A DNA stretch of 64,000 nt from Crocinitomicaceae bacterium (GTDB lineage: Bacteria > Bacteroidota > Bacteroidia > Flavobacteriales_D > Crocinitomicaceae), in the NCBI GenBank assembly GCA_022447585.1, contig JAKVAR010000014.1:62001-126000 (forward strand), given 5' to 3'. A program made the position numbers and the translations under genes. The notes under the pieces were generated by a model. It did no database searches. It had not been told where the DNA came from and saw only the letters and a program-made list of their open reading frames with translations. Shown piece after piece: positions 25,925 to 36,740 of this stretch (position 1 is its first letter; the number at the start of each line of letters is the position of its first letter).

Positions 25925-26371
25925 ATGGCTAAAGAAGTAGCAGGTTTGATCAAATTACAGATCAAAGGTGGTGCAGCTAATCCAGCTCCTCCAGTTGGTC
26001 CCGCACTTGGTGCAAAAGGGGTTAACATTATGGAGTTTTGCAAGCAGTTTAATGCTCGTACGCAAGACAAACCTGGAAAAGTTTTACCGGCAGTTATTAC
26101 TGTTTACAGTGATAAATCTTTTGATTTCGTAATTAAAACTCCACCAGCAGCAGTTCAAATCATGGAACAAATTAAACTTAAGAAAGGTTCTTCAGAACCA
26201 AACCGTTCGAAAGTAGGGACAATTTCTTGGGATAAAATTCGCGTGATAGCTGAAGATAAGTTGCCGGATATGAATTGTTTTACTGTGGATTCAGCAATGA
26301 TGATGGTAGCAGGAACAGCAAGAAGTATGGGAGTTATTGTAAAAGGTGGTGAAGCGCCAGTAACTAAATAA
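25925..26371 (+). CDS. rplK: 50S ribosomal protein L11
   Basis: L11 forms the GTPase-associated stalk base with 23S rRNA. At 148 residues it shows the family N terminus [22 protein letters not shown], the hinge region with KTPPAAV, and the C-terminal RNA-binding domain ending near GTARSMGV. Standard length; followed nine bases later by rplA. Confidence 0.97.
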   Translation: MAKEVAGLIKLQIKGGAANPAPPVGPALGAKGVNIMEFCKQFNARTQDKPGKVLPAVITVYSDKSFDFVIKTPPAAVQIMEQIKLKKGSSEPNRSKVGTISWDKIRVIAEDKLPDMNCFTVDSAMMMVAGTARSMGVIVKGGEAPVTK

Positions 26372-26380
26372 TTGTAACAC

Positions 26381-27076
26381 ATGGGAAGATTATCTAAAAA
26401 GAGAAAAGAAGCTCTGGCGAAGATTGATTCGAGCAAGGCGTATTCCATAGCTGATGCATGTAATTTAGTCAAGGAAGTTTCTACTACTAAATTTGATGCC
26501 TCAGTTGACGTATGTATTCGTCTTGGAGTTGATCCAAGAAAAGCAAACCAAATGGTGAGAGGTACGGTTGCATTGCCACACGGAACTGGAAAGGATATGA
26601 AAGTACTTGTACTTTGTACTCCAGACAAGGAAGAAGAAGCAAAAGCAGCAGGTGCTGATTATGTTGGTTTAGACGATTATATTGCTAAAATCAAAGGAGG
26701 TTGGACAGATATCGATGTTATTATTACTATGCCGGCAGTTATGGGTAAAGTAGGTGCTCTAGGTCGTGTTTTAGGGCCAAGAGGTTTAATGCCTAATCCA
26801 AAAACTGGTACAGTAACGATGGATATTGGGAAAGCTGTAACTGAAGTTAAAGCGGGTAAAATTGACTTTAAAGTTGATAAATACGGTATTGTGCATGCAA
26901 TGGTAGCTAAGGCAAGTTTTGATGGTGACAAAATCAAAGATAATATTGATGAGTTGTTACAAACCATCATTAAACTAAAGCCTTCGTCTGCTAAAGGGGT
27001 GTACATTAAAAGCTTATACTTAAGTTCTACAATGAGCCCAAGTATTCTTATTGATACTAAGTCTGTAATTGCTTAA
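26381..27076 (+). CDS. rplA: 50S ribosomal protein L1
   Basis: L1 forms the mobile stalk near the E site and is a likely autoregulator of rplKA. The 231-residue protein contains the [20 protein letters not shown] region, the L1 signature [18 protein letters not shown] and the C-terminal [14 protein letters not shown]. It is complete and of usual length. Confidence 0.97.
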   Translation: MGRLSKKRKEALAKIDSSKAYSIADACNLVKEVSTTKFDASVDVCIRLGVDPRKANQMVRGTVALPHGTGKDMKVLVLCTPDKEEEAKAAGADYVGLDDYIAKIKGGWTDIDVIITMPAVMGKVGALGRVLGPRGLMPNPKTGTVTMDIGKAVTEVKAGKIDFKVDKYGIVHAMVAKASFDGDKIKDNIDELLQTIIKLKPSSAKGVYIKSLYLSSTMSPSILIDTKSVIA

Positions 27077-27087
27077 AACTTACTATT

Positions 27088-27609
27088 ATGACAAGAGAAG
27101 AAAAAGCAAAGTACATAGAAGAGTTAACAGCAGATTTGACTGCAAATAACGTAATCTATTTGACGGACACAGCGGAATTAACAGTTGAAGTTATTAATGG
27201 TCTTAGAAGAAAAGCTTTTAATGCAAACGTTAGCATGAAAGTTGTGAAAAACACACTTTTAGCTAAAGCAATGGATGCAGTTGAAGGTAAAGAATTTGGT
27301 GAATTGAAAGATACGCTTTCAGGAGCTACTTCTATTATGTTTTCTGAGGTTGGAAATGCTCCGGCAAAACTTATCAAAGAATTTCGTAAGAAAATTGATA
27401 AGCCAATTCTTAAAGGTGCTTGGATTGATGAGGGTGTATATGTTGGTGATGATCAATTATCTACACTTGCGGATATCAAAAGTAAAGAAGAATTACTTGG
27501 AGAAATTATTACAATACTTCAAAGTCCTGCTAAGAACGTTGTTTCTGGACTTAAAGGTGCTGGTGGAAAACTTGCTGGTATCCTTAAAACGCTCGAAGAA
27601 AGAGCATAA
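27088..27609 (+). CDS. rplJ: 50S ribosomal protein L10
   Basis: L10 is the base on which L7/L12 dimers assemble. The 173-residue protein has the N-terminal rRNA-binding domain (FNANVSMKVVKNTLLAKAM) and a C-terminal helical tail that carries L7/L12. The gap to rplA is 11 bases, so no room exists for the long L10 leader found in Proteobacteria. Confidence 0.95.
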   Translation: MTREEKAKYIEELTADLTANNVIYLTDTAELTVEVINGLRRKAFNANVSMKVVKNTLLAKAMDAVEGKEFGELKDTLSGATSIMFSEVGNAPAKLIKEFRKKIDKPILKGAWIDEGVYVGDDQLSTLADIKSKEELLGEIITILQSPAKNVVSGLKGAGGKLAGILKTLEERA

Positions 27610-27645
27610 TTATTATTATTTACGAATTATTTAAATTGAAATAAA

Positions 27646-28023
27646 ATGGCTGATTTGAAAGAAATGGCAGAAGCGTTAGTTAACCTTACAGTTAAAGATG
27701 TAAATGAGTTAGCAACTATCCTTAAAGATGAGTACGGAATCGAACCTGCAGCTGCGGCTGTAGCTGTTGCAGCAGGTGGTGCAGCAGGCGGTGGTGATGC
27801 TGCAGAAGCACAAACTGAGTTTGACGTAATTCTTAAAGCAGCAGGTGGTTCTAAGCTTGCGGTTGTTAAGTTAGTTAAAGAATTAACTGGTTCAGGATTG
27901 AAAGAATCTAAAGAAATGGTTGATGGTGCGCCAACAACTATTAAAGAAGGTGTTTCTAAAGATGAAGCAGAAGGATTAAAATCATCTCTAGAAGAAGCTG
28001 GAGCTGAAGTTGAGATTAAGTAA
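27646..28023 (+). CDS. rplL: 50S ribosomal protein L7/L12
   Basis: L7/L12 recruits translation factors to the ribosome. The 125-residue acidic protein has an N-terminal dimerisation region ([16 protein letters not shown]), an Ala/Gly-rich hinge at about 43-57, and the C-terminal factor-binding domain ([35 protein letters not shown]). It is followed by a strong hairpin that probably tunes the ratio of L7/L12 to RNA polymerase. Confidence 0.97.
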   Translation: MADLKEMAEALVNLTVKDVNELATILKDEYGIEPAAAAVAVAAGGAAGGGDAAEAQTEFDVILKAAGGSKLAVVKLVKELTGSGLKESKEMVDGAPTTIKEGVSKDEAEGLKSSLEEAGAEVEIK

Positions 28024-28040
28024 TTAGATTACTTTATTAT

Positions 28041-28084
28041 AGGAAAGGCACCCCGATTTTTCGGGGTGCCTATTCCTGTTTTTT
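28041..28084 (+). terminator. Strong hairpin/attenuator between rplL and rpoB
   Basis: GGCACCCCGA-TTTT-TCGGGGTGCC, a perfect 10-bp stem with further AGGAA/TTCCT pairing, followed by six T. Because rpoB has no evident own promoter, it probably acts as a partial terminator. Confidence 0.85.
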
Positions 28085-28090
28085 ACATTA

Positions 28091-28116
28091 TGTGCATTTT
28101 GCACACATTTTTTATT
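28091..28116 (+). promoter_or_regulatory. Second small hairpin before rpoB
   Basis: TGTGCA-TTT-TGCACA is a perfect inverted repeat followed by CATTTTTTATT. It lies 26 bases before the rpoB start and looks like a weak second attenuator, or an operator. Confidence 0.45.
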
Positions 28117-28131
28117 CACTAATAAAAACGT

Positions 28132-31100
28132 TTGGCCTTGGCATCATCAAACAGTATTTCGACAAGAGTGAATTTTGCTTCTAGCAAAAATCAATTTGCG
28201 TATCCTGACTTTTTGGATATTCAATTAAAGTCTTTCCAAGAGTTTTTCCAGTTGGAAACAACTCCAGATAACAGAGAAAGCGAAGGGTTGTTTAAAGTTT
28301 TTGCAGAAAACTTCCCTATTACTGATACAAGAAATCAATTTGTATTAGAATTTTTGGACTACTTCGTAGATCCTCCGAGATATTCAATTTCTGAATGTAT
28401 CGATAGAGGTTTAACTTATAGTGTCCCACTTAAAGCTAAATTAAAACTGTACTGTACAGATCCTGAACACGAAGATTTTGAAACAATCGTACAAGATGTG
28501 TATTTAGGTACTATTCCATATATGACTCCGAAAGGATCATTTGTTGTGAATGGAGCGGAGAGAGTTATTGTTTCTCAATTGCACCGTTCTCCGGGTGTTT
28601 TCTTTGGACAAAGTCGCCACGCTAACGGTACTAAATTGTACTCTGCGCGTGTTATTCCTTTTAAAGGATCTTGGATTGAGTTTGCTACTGACATTAATAG
28701 TGTTATGTATGCGTATATCGATCGTAAGAAAAAACTTCCAGTAACTACTTTGTTTAGAGCAATTGGTTACGAGAGTGATAAAGATATCTTAGAGATTTTT
28801 GACTTAGCGGATGAGTTAAAAGCGACTAAGGCTAATTTGAAAAAAGCCTTAGGACGTAAATTGGCCGCAAGAGTTCTTAAATCTTGGGTGGAGGATTTCG
28901 TAGATGAGGATACAGGAGAAGTTGTTTCTATTGAAAGAAATGAGGTTCTTTTAGATCGTGAGACTGTACTAGAGGAGGAACACATTGATTTGATCATTGA
29001 TTCTGGTTCAAAAACGGTTATCCTGCACAAAGAAGATATTAATAGTGCAGATTTCACTATTATATACAATACACTACAAAAAGATACTTCTAATTCTGAG
29101 AAAGAAGCAGTTGAACATATTTATCGCCAATTGCGTAACGCTGAACCGCCAGATTATGAAACGGCAAAAGGTGTATTCGAAAAATTGTTCTTTTCAGATA
29201 CGCGTTATGATTTAGGTGAAGTCGGTCGTTTTAGATTAAATAAGAAATTAGGTGTGAACATGGAGGAAACTTCTCGTGTTTTAACGAAGCCTGATATGAT
29301 TTCTATTATCAAATACTTGATTGAGTTGATTAACTCAAAGGCGGAGGTTGATGATATCGATCACTTATCTAATAGACGTGTAAGAACTGTTGGTGAGCAA
29401 CTATATTCGCAATTCGGTGTTGGTTTAGCACGTATGGCTAGAACAATTCGTGAGCGTATGAATGTTCGTGATAATGAGGTTTTTACACCAATTGATTTAA
29501 TTAATGCGAAGACCTTGTCTTCTGTAATTAATTCTTTCTTCGGTACAAACCAGCTTTCTCAGTTTATGGATCAAACGAATCCACTTTCTGAGGTTACCCA
29601 CAAACGTAGATTATCAGCACTAGGACCTGGTGGTCTTTCTAGAGAAAGAGCAGGTTTCGAGGTACGTGATGTGCATTATACGCACTATGGTCGTTTATGT
29701 ACAATTGAAACACCAGAAGGTCCAAATATTGGTTTAATTTCGTCTTTGTGTGTTTTCGCTAAAGTGAATAAATTAGGGTTTATTGAAACTCCATATAGAA
29801 AAGTTGCTAATGGTAAAGTAGACATTAAGTCTGAGCCAACTTACCTTTCGGCTGAAGAGGAGCATGATAATATTATTGCGCAAGCGAATGCGAATGTTGA
29901 TGAGAATGGGCAATTCCTTGATGATGTTGTAAAAGCACGTTTTGGGCATGATTTCCCAGTTATTGATCCGAAAGAGATTTCACTAATGGATGTTGGAGCA
30001 AATCAAATTGCTTCTATTGCGGCATCTTCTATTCCTTTCCTAGAGCACGATGATGCCAACCGTGCCTTGATGGGATCGAATATGCAGCGTCAAGCCGTTC
30101 CATTGTTGAAACCAAATTCTCCTATTGTTGGAACTGGAATTGAAGAATTAGTAGCTAAGGATTCAAGAGTTCTAATTAATGCAGAAGGAACTGGTGTAGT
30201 TGAATACGTGGATGCGAAAGAAATTGTTATCAAATACAACTGGACTAAAGAGGATAAACTGGTTAGTTTTGATGGTGAGGTGACTCATTACCCACTTACT
30301 AAGTTTGCTAAAACGAATCAGGGTACTTGTATCAACCTTAAGCCGATCGTTAAGAAAGGTGATAAAGTTGAAAAAGGTCAAGTATTATGTGAAGGATATG
30401 CAACTCAGCAAGGTGAACTTGCACTTGGTCAAAATCTTAAGGTGGCATTTATGCCATGGAAAGGATATAATTTTGAGGATGCTATCGTTATTTCTGAACG
30501 TGTAGTTCGTGATGATGTATTTACATCTATTCACATTGATGAGTACTCTTTAGATGTAAGGGACACTAAACGTGGTATGGAGGAGTTAACTTCTGATATT
30601 CCAAATGTTAGTGAAGATGCAACTAAAGATCTTGATGAAAACGGATTAATACGAGTTGGAGCGGAAATTAAGGAAGGCGATATCCTTATTGGTAAGATTA
30701 CTCCAAAAGGTGAAACTGATCCGTCTCCAGAAGAGAAGTTATTGAGAGCAATCTTTGGTGATAAAGCTGGTGATGTGAAAGATGCTTCTTTAAAAGCAGG
30801 ACCTTCATTAAGAGGGGTTGTAGTGGAGAAGAAATTATTTTCTAGAGCAATTAAAGATAGAAAGTCTAAAGCACAAGATAAGCCAATATTGGAAAGCCTT
30901 GACGTCGATTTCGATAAAGAATTCGCGAGCTTAAAAGCGAACTTGGTAGATAAATTATTGGCTATTGTTGAGGAGTCTAAATCAACAGGAGTATTTAATA
31001 ATTTCAAAGAAGAAATCATTAAGAAAGGAACGAAGTTCTCTTCTAGAAATTTAAATGCAATTGACTACTCGATTGTTAATCCAACGGGATGGACTTCGGA

Positions 31101-31950
31101 CGATAATGTAAATACATTAATTGGTAGAGTTATTCATAATTTCAATATCAAGTCTAATGATTTACTTGGAACATACAAGCGTAAGAAATTCCATATTTCA
31201 GTTGGTGATGAGCTTCCAGCAGGAATTATCAAAATGGCTAAAGTTTATGTCGCTAAGAAACGTAAACTGAAAGTTGGTGATAAAATGGCCGGTCGTCATG
31301 GAAATAAAGGTATCGTTGCAAACATTGTGCGACAAGAAGATATGCCATTCTTGGAAGATGGAACACCAGTAGATATTGTACTTAACCCACTTGGGGTACC
31401 TTCTCGTATGAACCTTGGACAGATCTATGAGACTGTTTTAGGATGGGCAGGTGAAAAATTAGGAACGAAATTCGCAACTCCAATTTTCGATGGAGCACAT
31501 CCTCTAGAAATTGATGAGTATTGCGAAAAAGCAGGGGTCCCAAGATCTGGTAAAACATATCTTTATGATGGAGGAACTGGAGATCGTTTTGATCAAACTG
31601 CAACCGTAGGTATTATCTATATGTTGAAGTTATCTCACATGGTTGATGATAAAATGCACGCGCGTTCTATCGGACCTTACTCACTTATTACGCAGCAACC
31701 ACTTGGTGGTAAGGCGCAGTTTGGAGGTCAAAGATTTGGTGAGATGGAGGTCTGGGCTCTTGAAGCATTCGGAGCATCTAACATCCTTCAAGAAATCTTA
31801 ACAGTGAAATCTGATGATGTAATGGGACGTGCTAAAGCATATGAAGCAATTGTTAAGGGGGACAATATTCCAGAACCTGGAATTCCTGAATCATTTAATG
31901 TATTGTTACATGAGTTAAGAGGTTTATGTCTTAACGTTAGTATGGACTAA
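28132..31950 (+). CDS. rpoB: DNA-directed RNA polymerase subunit beta
   Basis: The 1272-residue beta subunit carries half of the catalytic cleft. Landmarks are the N-terminal [20 protein letters not shown], the rifampicin region at about 29536-29650 ([20 protein letters not shown] then [15 protein letters not shown], unmutated in its main positions) and the C-terminal [20 protein letters not shown]. No ATG lies between the in-frame stop at 28123 and the conserved body of the protein, so translation must begin at a non-ATG codon, TTG 28132 or TTG 28138. The gene is read from upstream through two hairpins. Confidence 0.97.
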   Translation: MALASSNSISTRVNFASSKNQFAYPDFLDIQLKSFQEFFQLETTPDNRESEGLFKVFAENFPITDTRNQFVLEFLDYFVDPPRYSISECIDRGLTYSVPLKAKLKLYCTDPEHEDFETIVQDVYLGTIPYMTPKGSFVVNGAERVIVSQLHRSPGVFFGQSRHANGTKLYSARVIPFKGSWIEFATDINSVMYAYIDRKKKLPVTTLFRAIGYESDKDILEIFDLADELKATKANLKKALGRKLAARVLKSWVEDFVDEDTGEVVSIERNEVLLDRETVLEEEHIDLIIDSGSKTVILHKEDINSADFTIIYNTLQKDTSNSEKEAVEHIYRQLRNAEPPDYETAKGVFEKLFFSDTRYDLGEVGRFRLNKKLGVNMEETSRVLTKPDMISIIKYLIELINSKAEVDDIDHLSNRRVRTVGEQLYSQFGVGLARMARTIRERMNVRDNEVFTPIDLINAKTLSSVINSFFGTNQLSQFMDQTNPLSEVTHKRRLSALGPGGLSRERAGFEVRDVHYTHYGRLCTIETPEGPNIGLISSLCVFAKVNKLGFIETPYRKVANGKVDIKSEPTYLSAEEEHDNIIAQANANVDENGQFLDDVVKARFGHDFPVIDPKEISLMDVGANQIASIAASSIPFLEHDDANRALMGSNMQRQAVPLLKPNSPIVGTGIEELVAKDSRVLINAEGTGVVEYVDAKEIVIKYNWTKEDKLVSFDGEVTHYPLTKFAKTNQGTCINLKPIVKKGDKVEKGQVLCEGYATQQGELALGQNLKVAFMPWKGYNFEDAIVISERVVRDDVFTSIHIDEYSLDVRDTKRGMEELTSDIPNVSEDATKDLDENGLIRVGAEIKEGDILIGKITPKGETDPSPEEKLLRAIFGDKAGDVKDASLKAGPSLRGVVVEKKLFSRAIKDRKSKAQDKPILESLDVDFDKEFASLKANLVDKLLAIVEESKSTGVFNNFKEEIIKKGTKFSSRNLNAIDYSIVNPTGWTSDDNVNTLIGRVIHNFNIKSNDLLGTYKRKKFHISVGDELPAGIIKMAKVYVAKKRKLKVGDKMAGRHGNKGIVANIVRQEDMPFLEDGTPVDIVLNPLGVPSRMNLGQIYETVLGWAGEKLGTKFATPIFDGAHPLEIDEYCEKAGVPRSGKTYLYDGGTGDRFDQTATVGIIYMLKLSHMVDDKMHARSIGPYSLITQQPLGGKAQFGGQRFGEMEVWALEAFGASNILQEILTVKSDDVMGRAKAYEAIVKGDNIPEPGIPESFNVLLHELRGLCLNVSMD

Positions 31951-31994
31951 TCATCGTTGTTGAATCGAGATATTAAAAGAATTAAGGCAATATT

Positions 31995-34900
31995 ATGGCT
32001 TACAGAAAAGAAACACCGAAAAAACAAAGCAGCTTCAACAAAATCACGATTTCGTTGGCTTCACCTGAAACAATTCTTGAGCAATCAAGTGGTGAAGTAC
32101 TTAAGCCGGAAACGATCAACTATAGAACTTATAAGCCAGAAAGAGATGGTTTGTTCTGTGAAAGAATTTTCGGACCGGTTAAAGATTACGAATGTCATTG
32201 TGGTAAATACAAAAGAATCCGTTACAAAGGAATCGTTTGTGACCGTTGTGGTGTCGAGGTAACTGAGAAAAAAGTACGTCGTGAGCGTATGGGACATATC
32301 TCTTTGGTAGTTCCTGTTGCGCACATCTGGTACTTTAGATCTTTACCAAATAAAATTGGTTACCTATTAGGACTTCCTACTAAGAAACTAGATCAAATTA
32401 TCTATTACGAAAGATACGTGGTTATTCAGCCGGGTATTGCAAAAACGTTAGATGGTGAAGATTTAACAAGATTAGATTTCTTGTCAGAAGAGGATTACTT
32501 GGATATTTTAGATACTCTTCCAAAAGAAAATCAATATTTAGAAGATACTGACCCTAATAAATTCATCGCTAAGATGGGGGCGGAAGCTTTATATGATCTA
32601 CTGAAAACAATGGATCTTAAAGCAACCTCTTATGACCTGCGTCATAAAGCAAATACTGAAACTTCAGTACAACGTAAAAACGAGGCACTGAAGCGTCTTC
32701 AAGTTGTTGAAGCTATGCGTGATTCTCAGACTCGTATTGAGAATAGACCGGAATGGATGATCGTTAAGGTTGTTCCTGTTATTCCTCCTGAATTACGTCC
32801 TTTAGTACCTTTGGATGGAGGTCGTTTCGCAACGTCTGATTTGAATGACTTGTATAGAAGAGTAATTATACGTAACAATCGTCTGAAGCGTTTGATTGAG
32901 ATTAAAGCGCCAGAAGTCATTTTACGTAATGAGAAGCGTATGCTTCAAGAATCTGTTGATTCATTATTCGATAACTCTAGAAAATCTTCTGCAGTTAAGA
33001 CTGAATCTAACAGACCGCTTAAATCTCTTTCTGATTCATTAAAAGGTAAGCAAGGACGTTTCCGTCAAAACTTACTTGGTAAGCGTGTTGATTATTCTGC
33101 ACGTTCTGTAATTGTTGTTGGTCCTGACTTGAAACTGCACGAGTGTGGTCTTCCTAAGGGAATGGCAGCGGAGCTATACAAGCCGTTCATTATTCGTAAG
33201 ATGATTGAGCGTGGTATTGTGAAAACAGTTAAATCCGCTAAGAAAATTGTTGATAGAAAAGAACCAGTTGTTTGGGATATTTTGGAAAACGTATTGAAAG
33301 GACATCCCGTTCTTTTGAATAGAGCCCCTACGCTTCACAGATTGGGTATTCAAGCTTTCCAACCTAAATTAATTGAAGGAAAAGCAATTAGACTTCACCC
33401 ATTAGTTACAACAGCCTTTAATGCCGATTTTGATGGGGATCAAATGGCAGTCCACTTACCATTGGGTAATGCTGCAATATTGGAGGCTCAATTGCTAATG
33501 CTTGCTTCTCATAATATTTTGAACCCTGCCAATGGAGCTCCAATCGCCGTGCCTTCTCAGGATATGGTTTTGGGTCTTTACTATATTACGAAGGGTAAGA
33601 AAAGTATGAAAGGTGATATCGTTAAAGGTGAAGGTGGTGTATTCTATTCTCCTGAAGAGGTTATCATTGCGCACAATGAAGGTGCTTTGGATTTACATGC
33701 GGCTATTAAGGTTAAAACAACTGACCTTGATGAAAATGGTGAAATCGAGACGCGTTTAATCGAAACTACATGTGGACGTGTAATTTTTAACGAACGTGTT
33801 CCTAATGAAGCTGGTTACATTAATGATGTAATGACGAAGAAAGCTCTTCGTGATATGATTGGTGGTGTACTGAAGGTTTGTGGAACTTCTCGTTCGGCTG
33901 CATTCCTTGATGATATTAAAGAATTAGGGTACCATATGGCTTTTAAAGGTGGACTATCGTTCAACTTAGATGATATTATAATCCCTGCGGAAAAGGAAAC
34001 TTTAGTTGCTAAAGCGGAAGTTGAAGTGAAGGATGTAATGGCCAATTATAACATGGGTCTTATAACAAATAATGAGCGTTACAATCAAATTATTGATATC
34101 TGGACGCATACGAATTCTAGATTGACTCACACGTTGATGGAGCAGTTGAAGAACGATATGCAAGGATTCAATTCAATTTATATGATGTACGATTCTGGAG
34201 CTCGTGGTTCGAAAGAGCAAATTCGTCAGCTGTCTGGTATGCGTGGGTTGATGGCGAAACCGCAAAAATCTGGAGCTTCTGCTCAAGATATTATTGAGAA
34301 TCCAATTCTTTCTAACTTTAAAGAAGGTCTATCCATTCTTGAGTATTTTATTTCTACCCACGGTGCACGTAAAGGTCTGGCCGATACTGCCCTTAAAACG
34401 GCGGATGCGGGTTACTTAACGCGACGTCTTGTAGATGTAGCTCAGGATGTTGTTATTAATTCTGAGGATTGTGGAACACTAAGAGGTTTAGTGGCTGTTC
34501 CTTTAAGAAAGAATGATGAAATTGTTGAGCCTTTATCTGATCGAATTATTGGTCGTACTGCTTTAAACGATGTTTTTGTGCCTGAAACCGATGATTTAAT
34601 CATTGCAGGTGGAGAACTAATTACAGAAGCTATTGCTGCTCAAATTGATGACGCCGGCATTGACGAAGTTGAAATTAGATCGGTTCTTACTTGTGAGATG
34701 CGAAGAGGTGTTTGTTCCAAATGTTATGGATTGAACCTTGCAACACAAAGAGAAGCTCAAATAGGAGATTCAGTTGGTGTTGTTGCCGCTCAATCAATTG
34801 GTGAGCCAGGTACACAATTAACTTTACGTACTTTCCACGTTGGGGGTACGGCATCTAACATTGCTGATGAGTCTGACTTAAAAGCAAAAACTGCTGGTAA

Positions 34901-36296
34901 GCTTGAAATCGATGAGTTAAGAACTATCGAAAGAAAGAATAAAGACGGTGAAAGTGTAACTGTTGTCGTAGGACGTTCTGCTGAGTTGAAAATTACCGAC
35001 TCTAAAGGAAACATTACAATGAATTCTAACATTCCTTACGGTTCGGAATTAGTTACTGAGAATAATGTTAAGCTTAAGAAGGGTGATGTAATTTGTAAAT
35101 GGGATCCATATAATGCGGTTATCATTACAGAGGCTAAAGGTATTGTTGTGTTTGACAACATTGATGAAGGTATTACTTACCGTGAAGAAGTGGATGAGCA
35201 AACAGGATTTACTGAGAAGGTAATTACTGAATCAAGAGATAAGAAAAAGAATCCAGCAATTCATATTATGGATCCTAAATCTAAAGAGATTTTGAGAGAA
35301 TACAGTTTACCTGTTGATGCTCATATTAGTGTGGGAGAAGGAGACAAAATTGAAGCGGGTGATATTTTAGTTAAGATTCCTCGTAAAGCAGGTAAGTCTG
35401 GGGATATTACAGGTGGTCTTCCTCGTGTAACTGAACTTTTTGAAGCGCGTAATCCATCTAATCCAGCGGTGGTATCAGAAATTGACGGTGTTGCTGAATA
35501 TGGTAAAATCAAACGTGGTAACAGAGAGATTAAGATTACTTCTAAAACGGGTGACGTACGCAAGTATTTAGTTCCTTTATCAAAACATATTTTGGTTCAA
35601 GAGAATGACTTTGTTAGAGCTGGACAACCACTTTCTGTTGGTGCTACAACACCAAACGATATCCTTAACATTGAAGGTCCAACGAAAGTACAAGAGTATA
35701 TTGTAAACGAAATACAAGAGGTCTACCGTCTTCAAGGTGTGAAGATTAATGATAAGCACTTTGAAGTAATTGTTAGACAAATGATGCTTAAAGCAATGAT
35801 TTTGGATTCAGGTGATACTAAATTCTTGGAAGGGCAGTCTGTTCATAAAGCTGATATTAGCGAAGAGAATGATGCTATATATGGAATGAAAGTGGTAACT
35901 GAACCAGGTGATTCAACTGAGCTTAAAGCTGGTCAAATTGTTACAGCAAGAAGGTTAAGAGATGAAAACTCTCAATTGAAGAGAACTGATAAAGCATTGG
36001 TTGAATCAAGAGATGCAGTTCCAGCTACTTCTACTCCGTTGTTACAAGGTATTACAAGAGCGTCACTTCAAACTCAGTCGTTTATTTCTGCGGCATCGTT
36101 CCAGGAAACTACGAAAGTATTGAATGAGGCGGCTATCTCTGGTAAAGAAGATCACTTACTAGGATTGAAAGAGAACGTTATTGTTGGACATTTAATACCA
36201 GCGGGTACAGGTGTTCGCAAGTTCCAAAAAATGTTAGTTGGATCTAAAGAAGAAATGTCTGAAATGACTCAAGATACTGAAGTAGTATCAGAGTAA
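31995..36296 (+). CDS. rpoC: DNA-directed RNA polymerase subunit beta'
   Basis: The 1433-residue beta' subunit holds the catalytic Mg site [12 protein letters not shown] (codons near 33420). The N-terminal zinc-binding cysteines are in [20 protein letters not shown], and a second zinc site is in the [16 protein letters not shown] region near 34700. It begins 44 bases after rpoB at a normal ATG and closes the operon with a good terminator. No insertion or frameshift is seen. Confidence 0.98.
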   Translation: MAYRKETPKKQSSFNKITISLASPETILEQSSGEVLKPETINYRTYKPERDGLFCERIFGPVKDYECHCGKYKRIRYKGIVCDRCGVEVTEKKVRRERMGHISLVVPVAHIWYFRSLPNKIGYLLGLPTKKLDQIIYYERYVVIQPGIAKTLDGEDLTRLDFLSEEDYLDILDTLPKENQYLEDTDPNKFIAKMGAEALYDLLKTMDLKATSYDLRHKANTETSVQRKNEALKRLQVVEAMRDSQTRIENRPEWMIVKVVPVIPPELRPLVPLDGGRFATSDLNDLYRRVIIRNNRLKRLIEIKAPEVILRNEKRMLQESVDSLFDNSRKSSAVKTESNRPLKSLSDSLKGKQGRFRQNLLGKRVDYSARSVIVVGPDLKLHECGLPKGMAAELYKPFIIRKMIERGIVKTVKSAKKIVDRKEPVVWDILENVLKGHPVLLNRAPTLHRLGIQAFQPKLIEGKAIRLHPLVTTAFNADFDGDQMAVHLPLGNAAILEAQLLMLASHNILNPANGAPIAVPSQDMVLGLYYITKGKKSMKGDIVKGEGGVFYSPEEVIIAHNEGALDLHAAIKVKTTDLDENGEIETRLIETTCGRVIFNERVPNEAGYINDVMTKKALRDMIGGVLKVCGTSRSAAFLDDIKELGYHMAFKGGLSFNLDDIIIPAEKETLVAKAEVEVKDVMANYNMGLITNNERYNQIIDIWTHTNSRLTHTLMEQLKNDMQGFNSIYMMYDSGARGSKEQIRQLSGMRGLMAKPQKSGASAQDIIENPILSNFKEGLSILEYFISTHGARKGLADTALKTADAGYLTRRLVDVAQDVVINSEDCGTLRGLVAVPLRKNDEIVEPLSDRIIGRTALNDVFVPETDDLIIAGGELITEAIAAQIDDAGIDEVEIRSVLTCEMRRGVCSKCYGLNLATQREAQIGDSVGVVAAQSIGEPGTQLTLRTFHVGGTASNIADESDLKAKTAGKLEIDELRTIERKNKDGESVTVVVGRSAELKITDSKGNITMNSNIPYGSELVTENNVKLKKGDVICKWDPYNAVIITEAKGIVVFDNIDEGITYREEVDEQTGFTEKVITESRDKKKNPAIHIMDPKSKEILREYSLPVDAHISVGEGDKIEAGDILVKIPRKAGKSGDITGGLPRVTELFEARNPSNPAVVSEIDGVAEYGKIKRGNREIKITSKTGDVRKYLVPLSKHILVQENDFVRAGQPLSVGATTPNDILNIEGPTKVQEYIVNEIQEVYRLQGVKINDKHFEVIVRQMMLKAMILDSGDTKFLEGQSVHKADISEENDAIYGMKVVTEPGDSTELKAGQIVTARRLRDENSQLKRTDKALVESRDAVPATSTPLLQGITRASLQTQSFISAASFQETTKVLNEAAISGKEDHLLGLKENVIVGHLIPAGTGVRKFQKMLVGSKEEMSEMTQDTEVVSE

Positions 36297-36314
36297 TTTA
36301 ATACTGATAAATTG

Positions 36315-36350
36315 AAAAAAAGGGGTGTTCATTTGAATGCCCCTTTTTTG
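36315..36350 (+). terminator. Terminator after rpoC
   Basis: GGGGTGTTC / GAATGCCCC with a 4-base loop, preceded by seven A and followed by six T. Two G-T pairs are present. Confidence 0.9.
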
Positions 36351-36383
36351 CTTTAATACAATTGAATTCGCTAATTTTAGGTT

Positions 36384-36698
36384 ATGGAAAATAACAAGAA
36401 AGACAGTCAAGTGAATATTGAGTTATCCGAAGAGATTTCGTCAGGTGTATATTCTAACTTATCAATTATTACGCATTCGCCTTCCGAATTTGTAGCAGAC
36501 TTTGTACAGCTAATGCCCGGTGTACCTAAGGGAAAAGTAAGATCTCGCGTTATAATGACACCACAGAACGCAAAAAGATTATTGCAAGCTATGAAAGAAA
36601 ATGTTGCGAAGTACGAACAAACTTTTGGTGCAATTGTTGATGTAGAAGGTCCATCAATGCCTCCTATGAATTTTGGCACGCCAACAACTCAAGCTTAA
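36384..36698 (+). CDS. DUF3467 domain protein
   Basis: A 104-residue protein of the DUF3467 family, which is small, acidic and unassigned in function. The family core is visible as GVYSNLSIITHSPSEFVADF followed by VRSRVIMTPQNAKRLL near residues 53-68. It follows the rpoC terminator and may have its own promoter: the terminator's TTTTTTG, 21 bases, then TAATTTTA, ending four bases before the ATG. Its stop is followed by a bidirectional terminator shared with the M23 gene. Confidence 0.85.
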   Translation: MENNKKDSQVNIELSEEISSGVYSNLSIITHSPSEFVADFVQLMPGVPKGKVRSRVIMTPQNAKRLLQAMKENVAKYEQTFGAIVDVEGPSMPPMNFGTPTTQA

Positions 36699-36707
36699 AT
36701 ATTTATA

Positions 36708-36740
36708 CTGTCACTTTTAATTAAAAGTGACAGTTTTTTT
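36708..36740. terminator. Bidirectional terminator between DUF3467 and the M23 peptidase gene
   Basis: CTGTCACTTTTAA and TTAAAAGTGACAG make a perfect 13-bp palindromic stem (36708-36733) followed by seven T on the plus strand. On the minus strand the M23 stop codon (36717-36719) lies inside it, so the last five codons form one arm. The minus-strand T tract is weak. Confidence 0.75.

Noticed and set aside
27077-27087. L10 leader of the rplJL type
   Set aside because: Only 11 bases separate rplA and rplJ, too short for the known leader structure.
31957-32262. Overlapping reading frame at the start of rpoC
   Set aside because: It is a frame-shadow of rpoC with no family resemblance; the rpoC frame carries all conserved motifs.
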